A stretch of 48,415 nt of DNA, from the NCBI GenBank assembly GCA_040905025.1, contig JBBDSJ010000035.1, positions 1 through 48,415 on the forward strand, given 5' to 3'. Position numbers and translations under genes: made by a program. Every line of letters starts with the position of its first letter. Positions within the stretch are counted from its first letter, which is position 1. Source of the stretch: JBBDSJ01 sp040905025 (GTDB taxonomy: Bacteria; Pseudomonadota; Gammaproteobacteria; Methylohalomonadales; Methylohalomonadaceae). The notes beneath the pieces are model-generated. The model was not told the origin of the DNA, did not search any database, and was given only the letters and a program-made list of their open reading frames with translations. Of the stretch, positions 16,358 to 25,094 are shown one piece after another.

Positions 16358-16430
16358 AGGAACCTCTGGGCAGTGACGCATGGGTGCGCCGGTTACGAAA
16401 CCAAAGGACGTAATGCATCAGAGGTTCCTT
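16358..16430 (-). repeat. ~73-bp hairpin element, copy B (inverted)
   Basis: On the minus strand this reads AAGGAACCTCTGATGCATTA, CGTCCTTTGGTTTCGTAACC, hairpin GGCGCAC-CC-ATGCGTC, then ACTGCCCAGAGGTTCCT. It is the most complete copy: AAGGAACCTCTG at one end and CAGAGGTTCCT at the other form imperfect terminal inverted repeats. The gap 16148-16474 consists almost entirely of this repeat complex; no gene is seen in it. Confidence 0.88.
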
Positions 16431-16474
16431 AGGTTAAATAGTTGCTACATGCATGATGCTGAGGCCATTGTTTT

Positions 16475-17251
16475 ATGAATGTGATGGTGTTTGATATTGA
16501 AACCGTTCCGGATATTGAGTCGGCCCGGCGTTTATACAATCTTGAAGGCCTGAGTCAGGCTGAAGCGGCAGAGGTAATGTTCAGTCGGCGCCGCCAGGAA
16601 ACCGGCGGTCAGCATGATTTCCTGCGGCATCATTTGCACCGGGTGATTGCAATATCGGTATTGTTGCGCACGCAGGATAAAATCAGTGTCTGGTCACTGG
16701 GTGAGGTGGAGTCAGCCGAGGCCGAACTCGTGCAGCGTTTTTATGTCGGTATTGATCGCTATGTGCCGACGCTTGTGACCTGGAACGGCCGTGGTTTTGA
16801 TTTACCGGTATTGCATTACCGTGCGTTGTTGCATGGCATTGCGGCACCGCGCTACTGGGATACCGGTGACGATGACAATACCTTCAAGTGGAATAATTAT
16901 CTCAGCCGTTTCCATCAGCGCCATACTGACTTGATGGATGTGCTGGCCGGTTATGAAGGCCGCGCTGCAGCGCCGTTGCATGAAATTGCCACCATGCTCG
17001 GGTTCCCGGGTAAACTGGGTATCACTGGCGCAGACGTCTGGGATCGTTATCTGGCCGGCGATGTTGCCGGGATTCGAGATTACTGTGAAACCGACGTGCT
17101 GAACACTTATCTGGTCTATTTGCGGTTTGAACTTGTACGCGGTCGTATGCAACCGGAACGTTATAAATCAGCCTGCCGGCAGTTGCGTGAATATCTGCAA
17201 TCCGAAGATCAGCCACACTTGCAGGAATTTGTTCAGGCATGGGCCGAATAG
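16475..17251 (+). CDS. PolB-like 3'-5' exonuclease domain protein
   Basis: 258 residues spanning a DnaQ-type exonuclease fold of the predicted PolB-like exonuclease family. Exo I is FDIET (Asp7, Glu9), Exo II is TWNGRGFDLP (Asp109), Exo III is YCETD (Tyr203, Asp207), so all four metal-binding acids are present. A basic C-terminal tail follows. Likely a stand-alone 3'-5' exonuclease of DNA or RNA; the biological substrate is unknown. It precedes rlmD by 46 bases in the same direction. The start ATG at 16475 is at the natural N-terminus. Confidence 0.88.
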   Translation: MNVMVFDIETVPDIESARRLYNLEGLSQAEAAEVMFSRRRQETGGQHDFLRHHLHRVIAISVLLRTQDKISVWSLGEVESAEAELVQRFYVGIDRYVPTLVTWNGRGFDLPVLHYRALLHGIAAPRYWDTGDDDNTFKWNNYLSRFHQRHTDLMDVLAGYEGRAAAPLHEIATMLGFPGKLGITGADVWDRYLAGDVAGIRDYCETDVLNTYLVYLRFELVRGRMQPERYKSACRQLREYLQSEDQPHLQEFVQAWAE

Positions 17252-17297
17252 CCCGTTCGGACATACTGTTGTTCATTTATATTAATCAGATTTTTTA

Positions 17298-18659
17298 ATG
17301 GCCCGTCGATCCTCCCGCGCTGCCCTGGCAAAACTCCCGCTGTTTGAAGTGTCGATCGAATCGTTGTCGCCCGAAGGCCGTGGCGTCGCGCATCGCAATG
17401 GCAAGGTAATATTCATTGATCAGGCCTTGCCACAGGAAACCGTGCAGGCACGTTATCTGCGTCGGCGTTCCAAACGTGATGAAGCCGAGGCTGTTGACAT
17501 ACTGCAGCCGGCCGCTGATCGCGTAGTACCGGATTGTCCGCACTATGGTGTTTGTGGAGGTTGCCGTTTACAGCATATGGAGGCCACTGCGCAGCTGCGC
17601 TTTAAACAGACGGTGCTTTTGCAGCAGTTGCAGCACATAGGCCGGGTAGTGCCGGAAAATATCCGTGCTCCCATGACCGGGCCGGTCTGGGGTTATCGTC
17701 ACAAGGCCCGGCTCGGAGTGAAATATGTCGTCAAAAAAAACCGGCTGCTGGTTGGATTTCGTGAACGCAGCAAACCCTATATCGCTGAACTTGACCAATG
17801 CAAAGTGTTGCATCCGCGTGTCGGTATGTTGCTGACACCGCTGGCTGAATTGATTGCCGGTTTAAGCAACCGCGATCAAATCGCCCAAATCGAAGTGGCA
17901 ATAGGTGCAACTGAAGATACTGAATCTGCTGCCGGGCAGGTGGTGCTGGTGTTACGAAACCTGGGTGAATTCAGCAATGCGGACTATGAACAGTTGCGCG
18001 AGTTTGGTGAGCAGTATCAATTGACCTTCATGTTGCAGCCGGGTGGACTCGACAGTATTACGCCGTTGCCCGCTGCTGCCCGGCCACAGCTTTATTATGA
18101 TCTGCCCGCGCATGATATCCGCCTTGATTTTCAGCCATTCGATTTTACCCAGGTCAATCCCGATATTAATCGGCAACTGGTTGATGCCGTATGCGCCTGG
18201 CTTGATCTTGAGACTACTGATCGGGTGCTGGATTTATTCTGTGGTCTGGGTAATTTCTCACTGCCAATCGCACGGCAGGTGGCGCAGGTTACCGGTGTCG
18301 AAGGCGATGAGAACCTTGTTGCCAGAGCCAGGATGAATGCACAGAAAAATAACATAACCAACGCCGGGTTCATTTGCCTCGATCTGATGGCTGCTGATCT
18401 GGAAGCGGCGTTTTTACATGAGCGTTATAACAAGGTGGTGATAGATCCGCCACGTAGTGGCGCCGCCGACATCATTGTGCGGCTGCCGTGGCAGGGTGTT
18501 GAACAGATTGCCTATGTCTCCTGCAATCCGGCTACGCTGGCGCGGGATGCCGGCGAGCTGGTGCGTCAGCATGGCTTCCGTCTGGCAGAAACCGGCGTGC
18601 TGGATATGTTCCCGCATACCGCGCATGTTGAATCACTGGCGCTGTTTGTAAAACAATGA
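17298..18659 (+). CDS. rlmD: 23S rRNA (uracil-1939-C5)-methyltransferase
   Basis: 453 residues. Methylates U1939 of 23S rRNA using S-adenosylmethionine. Domains in order: N-terminal TRAM domain (about 12-70), an Fe-S cluster site with Cys80, Cys86, Cys89 and Cys168, and a C-terminal Rossmann methyltransferase with VLDLFCGLGNFSLPIA. The PRSG motif (VVIDPPRSGA) and the nucleophile Cys409 in SCNPATLARD are present. RlmD (RumA) rather than RlmC or TrmA is favoured by the TRAM domain, the four Cys and the length. Its stop overlaps the next gene. Confidence 0.94.
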   Translation: MARRSSRAALAKLPLFEVSIESLSPEGRGVAHRNGKVIFIDQALPQETVQARYLRRRSKRDEAEAVDILQPAADRVVPDCPHYGVCGGCRLQHMEATAQLRFKQTVLLQQLQHIGRVVPENIRAPMTGPVWGYRHKARLGVKYVVKKNRLLVGFRERSKPYIAELDQCKVLHPRVGMLLTPLAELIAGLSNRDQIAQIEVAIGATEDTESAAGQVVLVLRNLGEFSNADYEQLREFGEQYQLTFMLQPGGLDSITPLPAAARPQLYYDLPAHDIRLDFQPFDFTQVNPDINRQLVDAVCAWLDLETTDRVLDLFCGLGNFSLPIARQVAQVTGVEGDENLVARARMNAQKNNITNAGFICLDLMAADLEAAFLHERYNKVVIDPPRSGAADIIVRLPWQGVEQIAYVSCNPATLARDAGELVRQHGFRLAETGVLDMFPHTAHVESLALFVKQ

Positions 18660-20164
18660 TGTTGCAATCCCTGTTTTCCGTAACAAAAGTCCACTGGCCG
18701 TGCTGGTTATTGCTGATGCTGTTGTATGGTTGCGGTGATGATGTTGATAACGCCGCTATCCGGCTTGGCCTGGCGGCCGGTCCGGTAACACTCGACCCAC
18801 GCTATGCAACGGATGCCGCCTCGCATCGCCTTAATCGTTTACTGTATGCACAACTGGTCGATTTTGATGAACATGACCGGCCGGTACCGGCGCTTGCCAG
18901 CTGGGAACGTATTACGCTAACCGAATACCGCTTTACACTGGCTGACAGGCAACGCCGGTTTCATGATGGTAGTTATCTGACGACTGCTGATGTGCAGGCG
19001 ACATATGCGTCGGTGCTTGATGAAAAAACCGCGTCACCGCATCGCAGTACCCTGAGCATTATCGAATCAATTGAAATCATCGACGCGGACACGCTGACAT
19101 TTCACTTGCGTGAGCCGGACACATTGTTCACCAGCCGTTTAATGCTGGGCATTTTACCAGCGCGCCGGCTCAGGCAGGATCACCCGTTCGGTCAGCAACC
19201 CATCGGCAGCGGCCCACTGGAGCTTGCCGCGTGGCCGGCGGAAAACCGGCTGGTACTGCGGCGCAAACGCGACAATCAGCATATTGAAATACTTGCTGTG
19301 CAGGGTCCGATTGTGCGCGTATTGAAATTGATGCGCGGAGAACTGGATCTGGTGCAGGGGGATTTGCCGCAGGAACTGCTGAGCTGGATGCAGCAGCAGG
19401 ATGATATAGTTGTGCGTACCAGCCGCGGCAGTATCTTCAGTTATTTGGGATTTAATCTGGCTGACCCGGTGGTCGGCGATCATCGCATACGACTGGCAAT
19501 AGCCCATGCCATTGACCGGGATGCAATTATTGAGCATGTACTCGGTAATGCTGCGCGGCCGGCCAGTATGCTACTCGGGCCGGATCACTGGGCCGGCCAT
19601 CCCGGTCTGGATGCTTATGATTATGCACCGGACAAGTCACGGCTGTTGTTGCAACAGGCAGGTTATACTGAAGAGCAACCGGCCCGTATTGTCTACAAGA
19701 CCTCCAACAATCCGGCCCGCATCCGGTTGGCGACGATAATCCAGCATCAGCTCGAACAGGTGGGTATCCGGGTTGAGATCCGCAGTTACGACTGGGGCAC
19801 GTTTTATGCCGATATCAAGAGTGGTCAGTTTCAGATGTTCAGCCTGTCATGGGTGGGGTTGAAATTGCCGGACATTTTTCGTTATGTATTTCATAGTGAA
19901 TCCGTGCCGCCAACCGGTGCCAACCGTGGCCGTTACCAGGATGCAAAAGTTGATGCATTGATTAGCGCTGCCGAATCCAGGACTGATCTGGATGAGCAGG
20001 CGGCCATATATCGTGAATTACAGGCTTATCTGCACAGGCAGTTGCCTTATGTCGGCTTGTGGTATGAAGATAATGTCCTGGCCATGCGTGCCGGCCTGAC
20101 AGATTATCCATTGCCCACCGATGGCAATTACGATGGTCTCGCAACGATTCATTACGCCAGATAA
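18656..20164 (+). CDS. Oligopeptide/dipeptide-binding lipoprotein of an ABC importer
   Basis: 502 residues, family 5 extracellular solute-binding protein (OppA/DppA type). An N-terminal signal ending in a lipobox (LLYGC, Cys26) anchors it to the membrane. The family signature is present in LYAQLVDFDEHDRPVPALA, RRFHDGSYLTTADVQATYA, and the C-terminal KVDALISAAESRTDLDEQAAIYRELQAYLHRQLPYV. It overlaps the rlmD stop by four bases. Two matching permease genes lie 1.2 kb downstream, past an L,D-transpeptidase and an opposite-strand gene; no ATPase gene is in the window. Peptides, possibly murein peptides, are the likely cargo; this is inferred from the neighbours. Confidence 0.9.
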   Translation: MMLQSLFSVTKVHWPCWLLLMLLYGCGDDVDNAAIRLGLAAGPVTLDPRYATDAASHRLNRLLYAQLVDFDEHDRPVPALASWERITLTEYRFTLADRQRRFHDGSYLTTADVQATYASVLDEKTASPHRSTLSIIESIEIIDADTLTFHLREPDTLFTSRLMLGILPARRLRQDHPFGQQPIGSGPLELAAWPAENRLVLRRKRDNQHIEILAVQGPIVRVLKLMRGELDLVQGDLPQELLSWMQQQDDIVVRTSRGSIFSYLGFNLADPVVGDHRIRLAIAHAIDRDAIIEHVLGNAARPASMLLGPDHWAGHPGLDAYDYAPDKSRLLLQQAGYTEEQPARIVYKTSNNPARIRLATIIQHQLEQVGIRVEIRSYDWGTFYADIKSGQFQMFSLSWVGLKLPDIFRYVFHSESVPPTGANRGRYQDAKVDALISAAESRTDLDEQAAIYRELQAYLHRQLPYVGLWYEDNVLAMRAGLTDYPLPTDGNYDGLATIHYAR

Positions 20165-20168
20165 TTTC

Positions 20169-20672
20169 ATGAACAAGCCTGATAAAAAGCCGGATTACCG
20201 CATTGAAATTGATATTTCCCGCCAGCAGCTTGCGCTGTTTGAAAATGACCGGCAGGTCAAGACCTTTGCTGTGTCGACAGCAGCGAATGGTCCGGGTGAA
20301 CAGCAGCATAGTGAGTGCACGCCACGTGGCCGGCATGAAATAGCCGAAAAAATCGGCGCAGATTGTGCGGTGAATACGATATTTGTCGGCCGCCGGCCGA
20401 CCGGTGAGATTTATTCGCTGGCTATGCGCGAGCAGCATCCGGATCGCGACTGGATATTGACGCGCATACTCTGGCTGGCCGGCTGTGAGCCGGGTGTTAA
20501 TTGTGGTGGTGATGTCGACAGCCACGATCGTTATATTTACATTCACGGCACGCCGGATGATGTTGAACTCGACAAGCCCGGGTCGCGTGGCTGTGTGCGT
20601 ATGCGTAATGCAGATATTCTTGAATTATTCGACCGTGTGCCGGTTAATACACCGGTTTTGATTCAGGCATAG
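20169..20672 (+). CDS. L,D-transpeptidase (YkuD domain) without visible signal peptide
   Basis: 167 residues from the ATG at 20169, five bases after the upstream stop. The YkuD active site is complete: His126 in YIHGTPD, then Ser139, Cys142 and Arg144 in PGSRGCVRM. N-terminal RIEIDISRQQLALFEND is the usual start of the fold. Enzymes of this family cross-link peptidoglycan or attach proteins to it, normally in the periplasm, but this one begins MNKPDKKPDY and has no hydrophobic export segment. Upstream in-frame codons belong to the preceding gene. A short Cys-containing insertion (GCEPGVNCGG) precedes the catalytic His. Either it is exported by another route, or it acts in the cytoplasm. Confidence 0.88.
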   Translation: MNKPDKKPDYRIEIDISRQQLALFENDRQVKTFAVSTAANGPGEQQHSECTPRGRHEIAEKIGADCAVNTIFVGRRPTGEIYSLAMREQHPDRDWILTRILWLAGCEPGVNCGGDVDSHDRYIYIHGTPDDVELDKPGSRGCVRMRNADILELFDRVPVNTPVLIQA

Positions 20673-20741
20673 CACACGTTCAGGCAGTCCCGGCTTTTAC
20701 CGGGTTTCCCGGAAGCTCCCGCAAAGATAAAACAGCATAAG

Positions 20742-21233
20742 CTAGTCGTGATAGCGGCCGGTTTCCCGTACCAGTTCCTTGGCAAAGCGTTTGAACTGAT
20801 TGTCATACAACACCAGTTCGCCCCCCGTCCGGACGATACCGATGGCTATACGCGCCAGTAGCAATAACAACAATAATGCCACGATCCAGCCGACGAAATA
20901 GGACAAACGAAACCGGTATTCCGGGTTTGTCAAAGTTTCAGCAGTGGCTGCAGGTGCCGGGCTTGCCGGTTTTGGTCTGCCATCCGGGTAGGTGGACAGA
21001 TTGCCCGGTTCCGCCGGTGCCGAACTGATTTGCAGCGGCGCAATGCTGCGATCAATGTTTGAGCCTTTCTCGATTGCCTTGGCAAAACGTTCGATGCGGG
21101 TCGGATCGTTATATAATTGCCATGCTTCATTCAGCACTTCCAGCGACAACCACATGCCAAACAGCAGCAACAACATACCGATAGCGCGCACCACAAAACC
21201 CATCAAATCACGGCTGATATCATAAAAGCTCAT
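20742..21233 (-). CDS. Hypothetical two-TM membrane protein
   Basis: 163 residues, no recognised family. Two hydrophobic segments (about 12-32, FVVRAIGMLLLLFGMWLSL; and about 110-132, YFVGWIVALLLLLLLARIAI) enclose a ~75-residue loop rich in Pro, Ala and Ser; both termini are charged. It is the only minus-strand gene between 2.3 and 34.5 kb, and lies between the L,D-transpeptidase and the permease genes. The first codons MSFYDISRDLMGFVVRAIG look like a genuine start. It could be an envelope accessory protein. Confidence 0.65.
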   Translation of the reverse strand: MSFYDISRDLMGFVVRAIGMLLLLFGMWLSLEVLNEAWQLYNDPTRIERFAKAIEKGSNIDRSIAPLQISSAPAEPGNLSTYPDGRPKPASPAPAATAETLTNPEYRFRLSYFVGWIVALLLLLLLARIAIGIVRTGGELVLYDNQFKRFAKELVRETGRYHD

Positions 21234-21323
21234 AGTCCCTGTCCTTCGTTTGTACTATTGTAATTGTACTCAAGCAAACCCGGCTTTGCGCGTTGCATTG
21301 CTTCTAAGTGATAATCCGCGCAC

Positions 21324-22253
21324 ATGCTCCGTTATCTGACCTTACGCCTGTTCAGTGCCGCGCTGGTGATCCTTGGTGTCACCAGCCTGGTGTTTCTGCT
21401 GTTGCACCTGGTGCCCGGTGATCCGGTTGAAGTCATGCTCGGCGAGTCAGCCAGTCCGGCCGACCGCACCGCGCTGCGTGCCGCGCTGGGGCTGGATTTG
21501 CCACTCTGGCAGCAATGGTTCGACTATCTTGGCCAGTTGTTGCAATTTGATCTGGGCACCTCGCTGCACTCGAAACGGCCGATCACCGATATGCTGGTTG
21601 AGCGCATCCCGATGACGGCCCTGCTCGGTGTCGCCAGTCTGCTCGCCGCGCTGGCGCTGGCGCTGCCCATCGGCATATTGTCGGCATTATTTCATAATCA
21701 GCTGGTTGACCGGGCGGCAATGATGTTTGCGCTGGCCGGGATAGCGATTCCGAATTTCTGGCTCGGGCCGCTGCTGATTCTGGTGTTTTCGTTCTGGCTC
21801 GGCTGGTTGCCTGTGAGCGGGGTTAACGGCGCCGCATCGCTGGTTTTACCGGCATTGACGCTGGGCACAGCACTGGCCGCGTTGCAGTCCCGCATGATCC
21901 GAACTGCGCTGCTGGAAGAACTCAACAAGGACTATGTACGCGCGGCGCGCGCCCGCGGGCTGGAGGAATACCGGGTCATTGTCCGGCATGCATTGCGCAA
22001 TGCCCTGTTGCCGGTGACAACAGTACTGGGCTTGCAGCTCGGTGCGTTGCTGACGGGAGCGGTCGTCACCGAACAGATATTTTCCTGGCCCGGCGTCGGC
22101 CAGCTACTGATTGATTCCATTCAGCGGCGCGATTACCCGGTCGTGCAGGCCTGTATTCTGTTTATCAGTCTGACTTATGTGCTGGTAAATCTGGTTACGG
22201 ACCTGACCTATGGCGTACTGGATCCGCGTATTCGTCTGGAGCCTGATGCATGA
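21324..22253 (+). CDS. Peptide ABC transporter permease, DppB/OppB type
   Basis: 309 residues, integral membrane permease with six predicted helices. Signature features: the N-terminal LRYLTLRLFSAALVILGVTSLVFLLLHLVPGDPVEVML, conserved GDP motif, and the EAA coupling loop RAARARGLEEYRVIVRHALRNALLPV that docks to the ATPase. TEQIFSWPGVGQLLIDSIQRRDYPVVQ is the typical end. It overlaps the next permease by four bases (ATGA), so the two are translated together. Ligand supply probably comes from the binding lipoprotein at 18656; the ATPases must be encoded elsewhere. Confidence 0.93.
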   Translation: MLRYLTLRLFSAALVILGVTSLVFLLLHLVPGDPVEVMLGESASPADRTALRAALGLDLPLWQQWFDYLGQLLQFDLGTSLHSKRPITDMLVERIPMTALLGVASLLAALALALPIGILSALFHNQLVDRAAMMFALAGIAIPNFWLGPLLILVFSFWLGWLPVSGVNGAASLVLPALTLGTALAALQSRMIRTALLEELNKDYVRAARARGLEEYRVIVRHALRNALLPVTTVLGLQLGALLTGAVVTEQIFSWPGVGQLLIDSIQRRDYPVVQACILFISLTYVLVNLVTDLTYGVLDPRIRLEPDA

Positions 22254-23110
22254 GCGCTCCGGGAAACGGATTCAGGCTGAAGTCAGCGGCAGGCCTGTCG
22301 ATCAGCAGTATCAATATACCCTTGTGGATACTCGTCATATGGTCGGTGCTGGCGCTGACCGCGCCGTTATTGCCGTTGCAACCGGACGCAATTGGTTTGA
22401 CGCGGATCCTGGCTACGCCCGGCAGCGCTGCCTGGCTTGGCTATGATGATCTCGGCCGGCCGTTGCTGGATCGGCTGATCGTCGGCGCCCGGACATCATT
22501 CGTGGTCGCCTTTGCTGTCGTTGGCATATCCATGCTGGTGGGTACCACTATTGGCCTGCTGGCAGCCTGGTTCGGGGGACTGCTGGATCGGCTGGTGGTA
22601 TTTGTGACCGATGTATTTCTGGCATTCCCCGGTATTCTGCTGGCGATTGCACTGGCCGCTGTACTGGGGCCGGGTATTTCCAATGCCGTGCTGGCGCTGG
22701 CGGTCGTCGGCTGGGTCGGATTTGCACGTCTGGCACGGGCGCAGGCATTGTCATTGCGGACGCTGGATCACGTCACAGCGGCACGCGCGCTCGGTAGCGG
22801 TGATATTACTATTGCCCGTCGACACATACTGCCGCTGCTAATCAGCCCGCTGATTGTGCAGGCCACATTTGAACTTGCCGGCGTCGTCATTGCCGAAGCG
22901 ACACTGTCGTTTCTTGGACTCGGTGTACAACCACCGGCAGCATCGCTTGGCGGGATGATTCGCGATGGCACCCGGTATATGCTGGTGGCACCGCATATGG
23001 TGGTGGTGCCGGGACTCGCGGTATTCTTGATTGTGCTCAGTGTCAATATGCTCGGCGATCAATTACGCGATCGGCTGGATGTACAATTACTGACCCGGCG
23101 CCAGCCCTGA
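22250..23110 (+). CDS. Peptide ABC transporter permease, DppC/OppC type
   Basis: 286 residues, partner of the DppB-like permease. Typical signs: TPGSAAWLGYDDLGRPLLDRLIVGARTSFVVAF (the LGTDxxGRD region of the family), the EAA loop RARAQALSLRTLDHVTAARALGSGDITIARRHILPLL, and AEATLSFLGLGVQPPAASLGGM. It follows the ATGA overlap and ends 27 bases before nagZ. The pairing of murein-sugar and peptide functions suggests cell-wall fragment uptake or recycling. Confidence 0.93.
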   Translation: MSAPGNGFRLKSAAGLSISSINIPLWILVIWSVLALTAPLLPLQPDAIGLTRILATPGSAAWLGYDDLGRPLLDRLIVGARTSFVVAFAVVGISMLVGTTIGLLAAWFGGLLDRLVVFVTDVFLAFPGILLAIALAAVLGPGISNAVLALAVVGWVGFARLARAQALSLRTLDHVTAARALGSGDITIARRHILPLLISPLIVQATFELAGVVIAEATLSFLGLGVQPPAASLGGMIRDGTRYMLVAPHMVVVPGLAVFLIVLSVNMLGDQLRDRLDVQLLTRRQP

Positions 23111-23137
23111 TATGGATACAGCCCTGATACAATAGCT

Positions 23138-24196
23138 ATGGTACTAGGCCCTGTCATGCTCGATCTTTGCGGTACAACGCTTACCGCTGACGAGCGCGAA
23201 TTGTTACAGCATCCCGGTTGTGGTGGTGTGATACTGTTTTCGCGCAACTTTGAATCTGTGCCACAACTGTCGGAACTGGTGCATGCCATAAAAAGTGTAC
23301 GCGAACCGCAGTTGCTGATTTCGGTTGATCATGAAGGCGGCCGGGTGCAACGCTTTCACGGTGAATTTACCCGTTTGCCGGCCTGCGCCCTGCTCGGTCA
23401 ATGCTATGACGAAGACAGGCGCAGCGCCCTGCAACGGGCAGAACAGGCCGGCTGGTTGATGGCCGCAGAATTGCGCGGTACCGGTATCGATTTCAGCTTT
23501 GCACCGGTGCTGGATCTGGATAGCGGCATCAGCGAAGTGATTGGTGATCGTGCCTTTCACCGGCAACCGGAGCCGGCGATGCAACTGGCGTTACAGTACA
23601 TGCATGGCATGCAGCGGGCCGGTATGGCTGCCGTCGGCAAACATTATCCCGGCCATGGTGCGGTGGCGGCCGATTCGCATCATGAGACTCCGGTTGATGA
23701 TCGGCGCTTTGAAGATATCCTGTTGCATGACCTGCGGGTATTTGAACATCTTATTATCAATGGTCTGCCGGCAATCATGCCGGCACATGTGATCTACCCG
23801 GAAGTGGATGCACAACCGGCAGGCTTTTCGCATATCTGGCTGCAGTCGGTACTGCGTGGTCAACTCGGTTTTCAGGGCGCGATTTTCAGTGATGATCTCG
23901 GCATGAGTGGTGCGGCGGTGGCCGGTGATATGGTTGCCCGCGCGCACGCCGCACTTGATGCCGGTTGCGACATGCTGCTGGTTTGCAATAATCAAAGTGG
24001 TGCGGCAGCTGTACTTGCGGCTGTTGGCCAGGCGGTTGCGCCGGCAACACAAGCCCGCTTGATGCGTATGCATGGCCGCAAGGCGATGGCTTTTAATGAA
24101 TTACAGCAATCACCTGACTGGCAAACAGCGGTTGCAGCGGTAACTGAACTTGATAAAACGCCCGAACTGGATCTGGACAATGATCAACTGGTGTAA
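23138..24196 (+). CDS. nagZ: Beta-N-acetylglucosaminidase of cell-wall recycling
   Basis: 352 residues, glycoside hydrolase family 3. NagZ removes GlcNAc from GlcNAc-anhydroMurNAc-peptides in the cytoplasm. The start GPVMLDLCGTTLTADERELL and SVDHEGGRVQRF match NagZ; the catalytic loop GKHYPGHGAVAADSHHETP is at about 166-186 and the nucleophile Asp lies in FSDDLGMSGAAV near 252. No signal peptide, as expected. The ATG at 23138 is the start; a second ATG at 23156 is inside the conserved GPVMLD. It overlaps the next gene by 17 bases. Sugar release beside L,D-transpeptidase and peptide transport genes fits peptidoglycan turnover. Confidence 0.95.
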   Translation: MVLGPVMLDLCGTTLTADERELLQHPGCGGVILFSRNFESVPQLSELVHAIKSVREPQLLISVDHEGGRVQRFHGEFTRLPACALLGQCYDEDRRSALQRAEQAGWLMAAELRGTGIDFSFAPVLDLDSGISEVIGDRAFHRQPEPAMQLALQYMHGMQRAGMAAVGKHYPGHGAVAADSHHETPVDDRRFEDILLHDLRVFEHLIINGLPAIMPAHVIYPEVDAQPAGFSHIWLQSVLRGQLGFQGAIFSDDLGMSGAAVAGDMVARAHAALDAGCDMLLVCNNQSGAAAVLAAVGQAVAPATQARLMRMHGRKAMAFNELQQSPDWQTAVAAVTELDKTPELDLDNDQLV

Positions 24197-25094
24197 GAAA
24201 TTTTTCCTGCTGCTGGTCTTGTTGCTTGTCAATGCCGGCGTCCAGGCGCTGGAATGCCGCCCGCTCGGTGCTCTCAAGACCGGTGTTGAAACGGACCTGC
24301 GTCATAGCCAGGGTTTACTCTGGCAGATAAGCAAGACCGGTCAGCAGCCGAGCTATTTGTTTGGCACTATGCATGTGTCTGACCCCGATGTAACGACCCT
24401 GCCTGAGCCGGTCGCCAAGGCACTTGCAGGCAGTGATGTATTCGTTATGGAAGCCCGGCTTGATACACCTGAAGTCATGCAGTTTGCCCAGGCCATGTTT
24501 TTTGCCGATGGCACACGGCTGTCGAGTCTGATTGATGCTGAACTGTATCAACGTGCAGAAACCATACTCGGTAATCACGGTATTCCGGCCATTGCCGTTG
24601 ATACGCTGAAACCCTGGGCGGCCTTTATTACGATGAATATGCCGCCACAATCCGGTGCGCCGCTGGATATGATACTGATGGCCGAGGCGCAGGCGCAGGG
24701 CGCCAGTGTATACGGGCTTGAAAGCATTATGGAGCAGGCAGCAATTTTTACCGACTTGCCGGATGCCGTGCAGTTACAATTACTGGCGGACAGTATTTGT
24801 CATTACGATACGATTCAGAATGATATGGAACGTATGAAATCATTGTATCTGGCACGCGATCTGGCCGGGTTGTACTCAACCCGCGAAAGCTATGAATTGC
24901 ATGAAGGTGCTGTATATCAGACGTTGTTGCAGAGTATTCTCCATGATCGGAATCAATTGATGGTCGAACGCATGCAGACTTATTTAAAAACCGGTAATGC
25001 TTTTGTCGCTGTTGGTGCGCTGCATCTGCCCGGCGAAGCCGGTATTTTGTCATTACTCGAACAGGCGGGTTATAACGTCAAATCAATATATTAA
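24180..25094 (+). CDS. TraB/GumN family protein
   Basis: 304 residues from the ATG at 24180, which begins a signal peptide (MINWCKKFFLLLVLLLVNAG, cleavage after VQA). The family marks are LWQISKTGQQPSYLFGTMHVSDPDV with the G-T-x-H motif and the C-terminal GNAFVAVGALHLPGEAGILSLLEQAGY with its G-A-L-H. These two His-containing motifs resemble the metal site of TIKI-type proteases, so a periplasmic metalloprotease is possible. Role in this organism unknown. Overlaps nagZ by 17 bases. Confidence 0.85.
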   Translation: MINWCKKFFLLLVLLLVNAGVQALECRPLGALKTGVETDLRHSQGLLWQISKTGQQPSYLFGTMHVSDPDVTTLPEPVAKALAGSDVFVMEARLDTPEVMQFAQAMFFADGTRLSSLIDAELYQRAETILGNHGIPAIAVDTLKPWAAFITMNMPPQSGAPLDMILMAEAQAQGASVYGLESIMEQAAIFTDLPDAVQLQLLADSICHYDTIQNDMERMKSLYLARDLAGLYSTRESYELHEGAVYQTLLQSILHDRNQLMVERMQTYLKTGNAFVAVGALHLPGEAGILSLLEQAGYNVKSIY

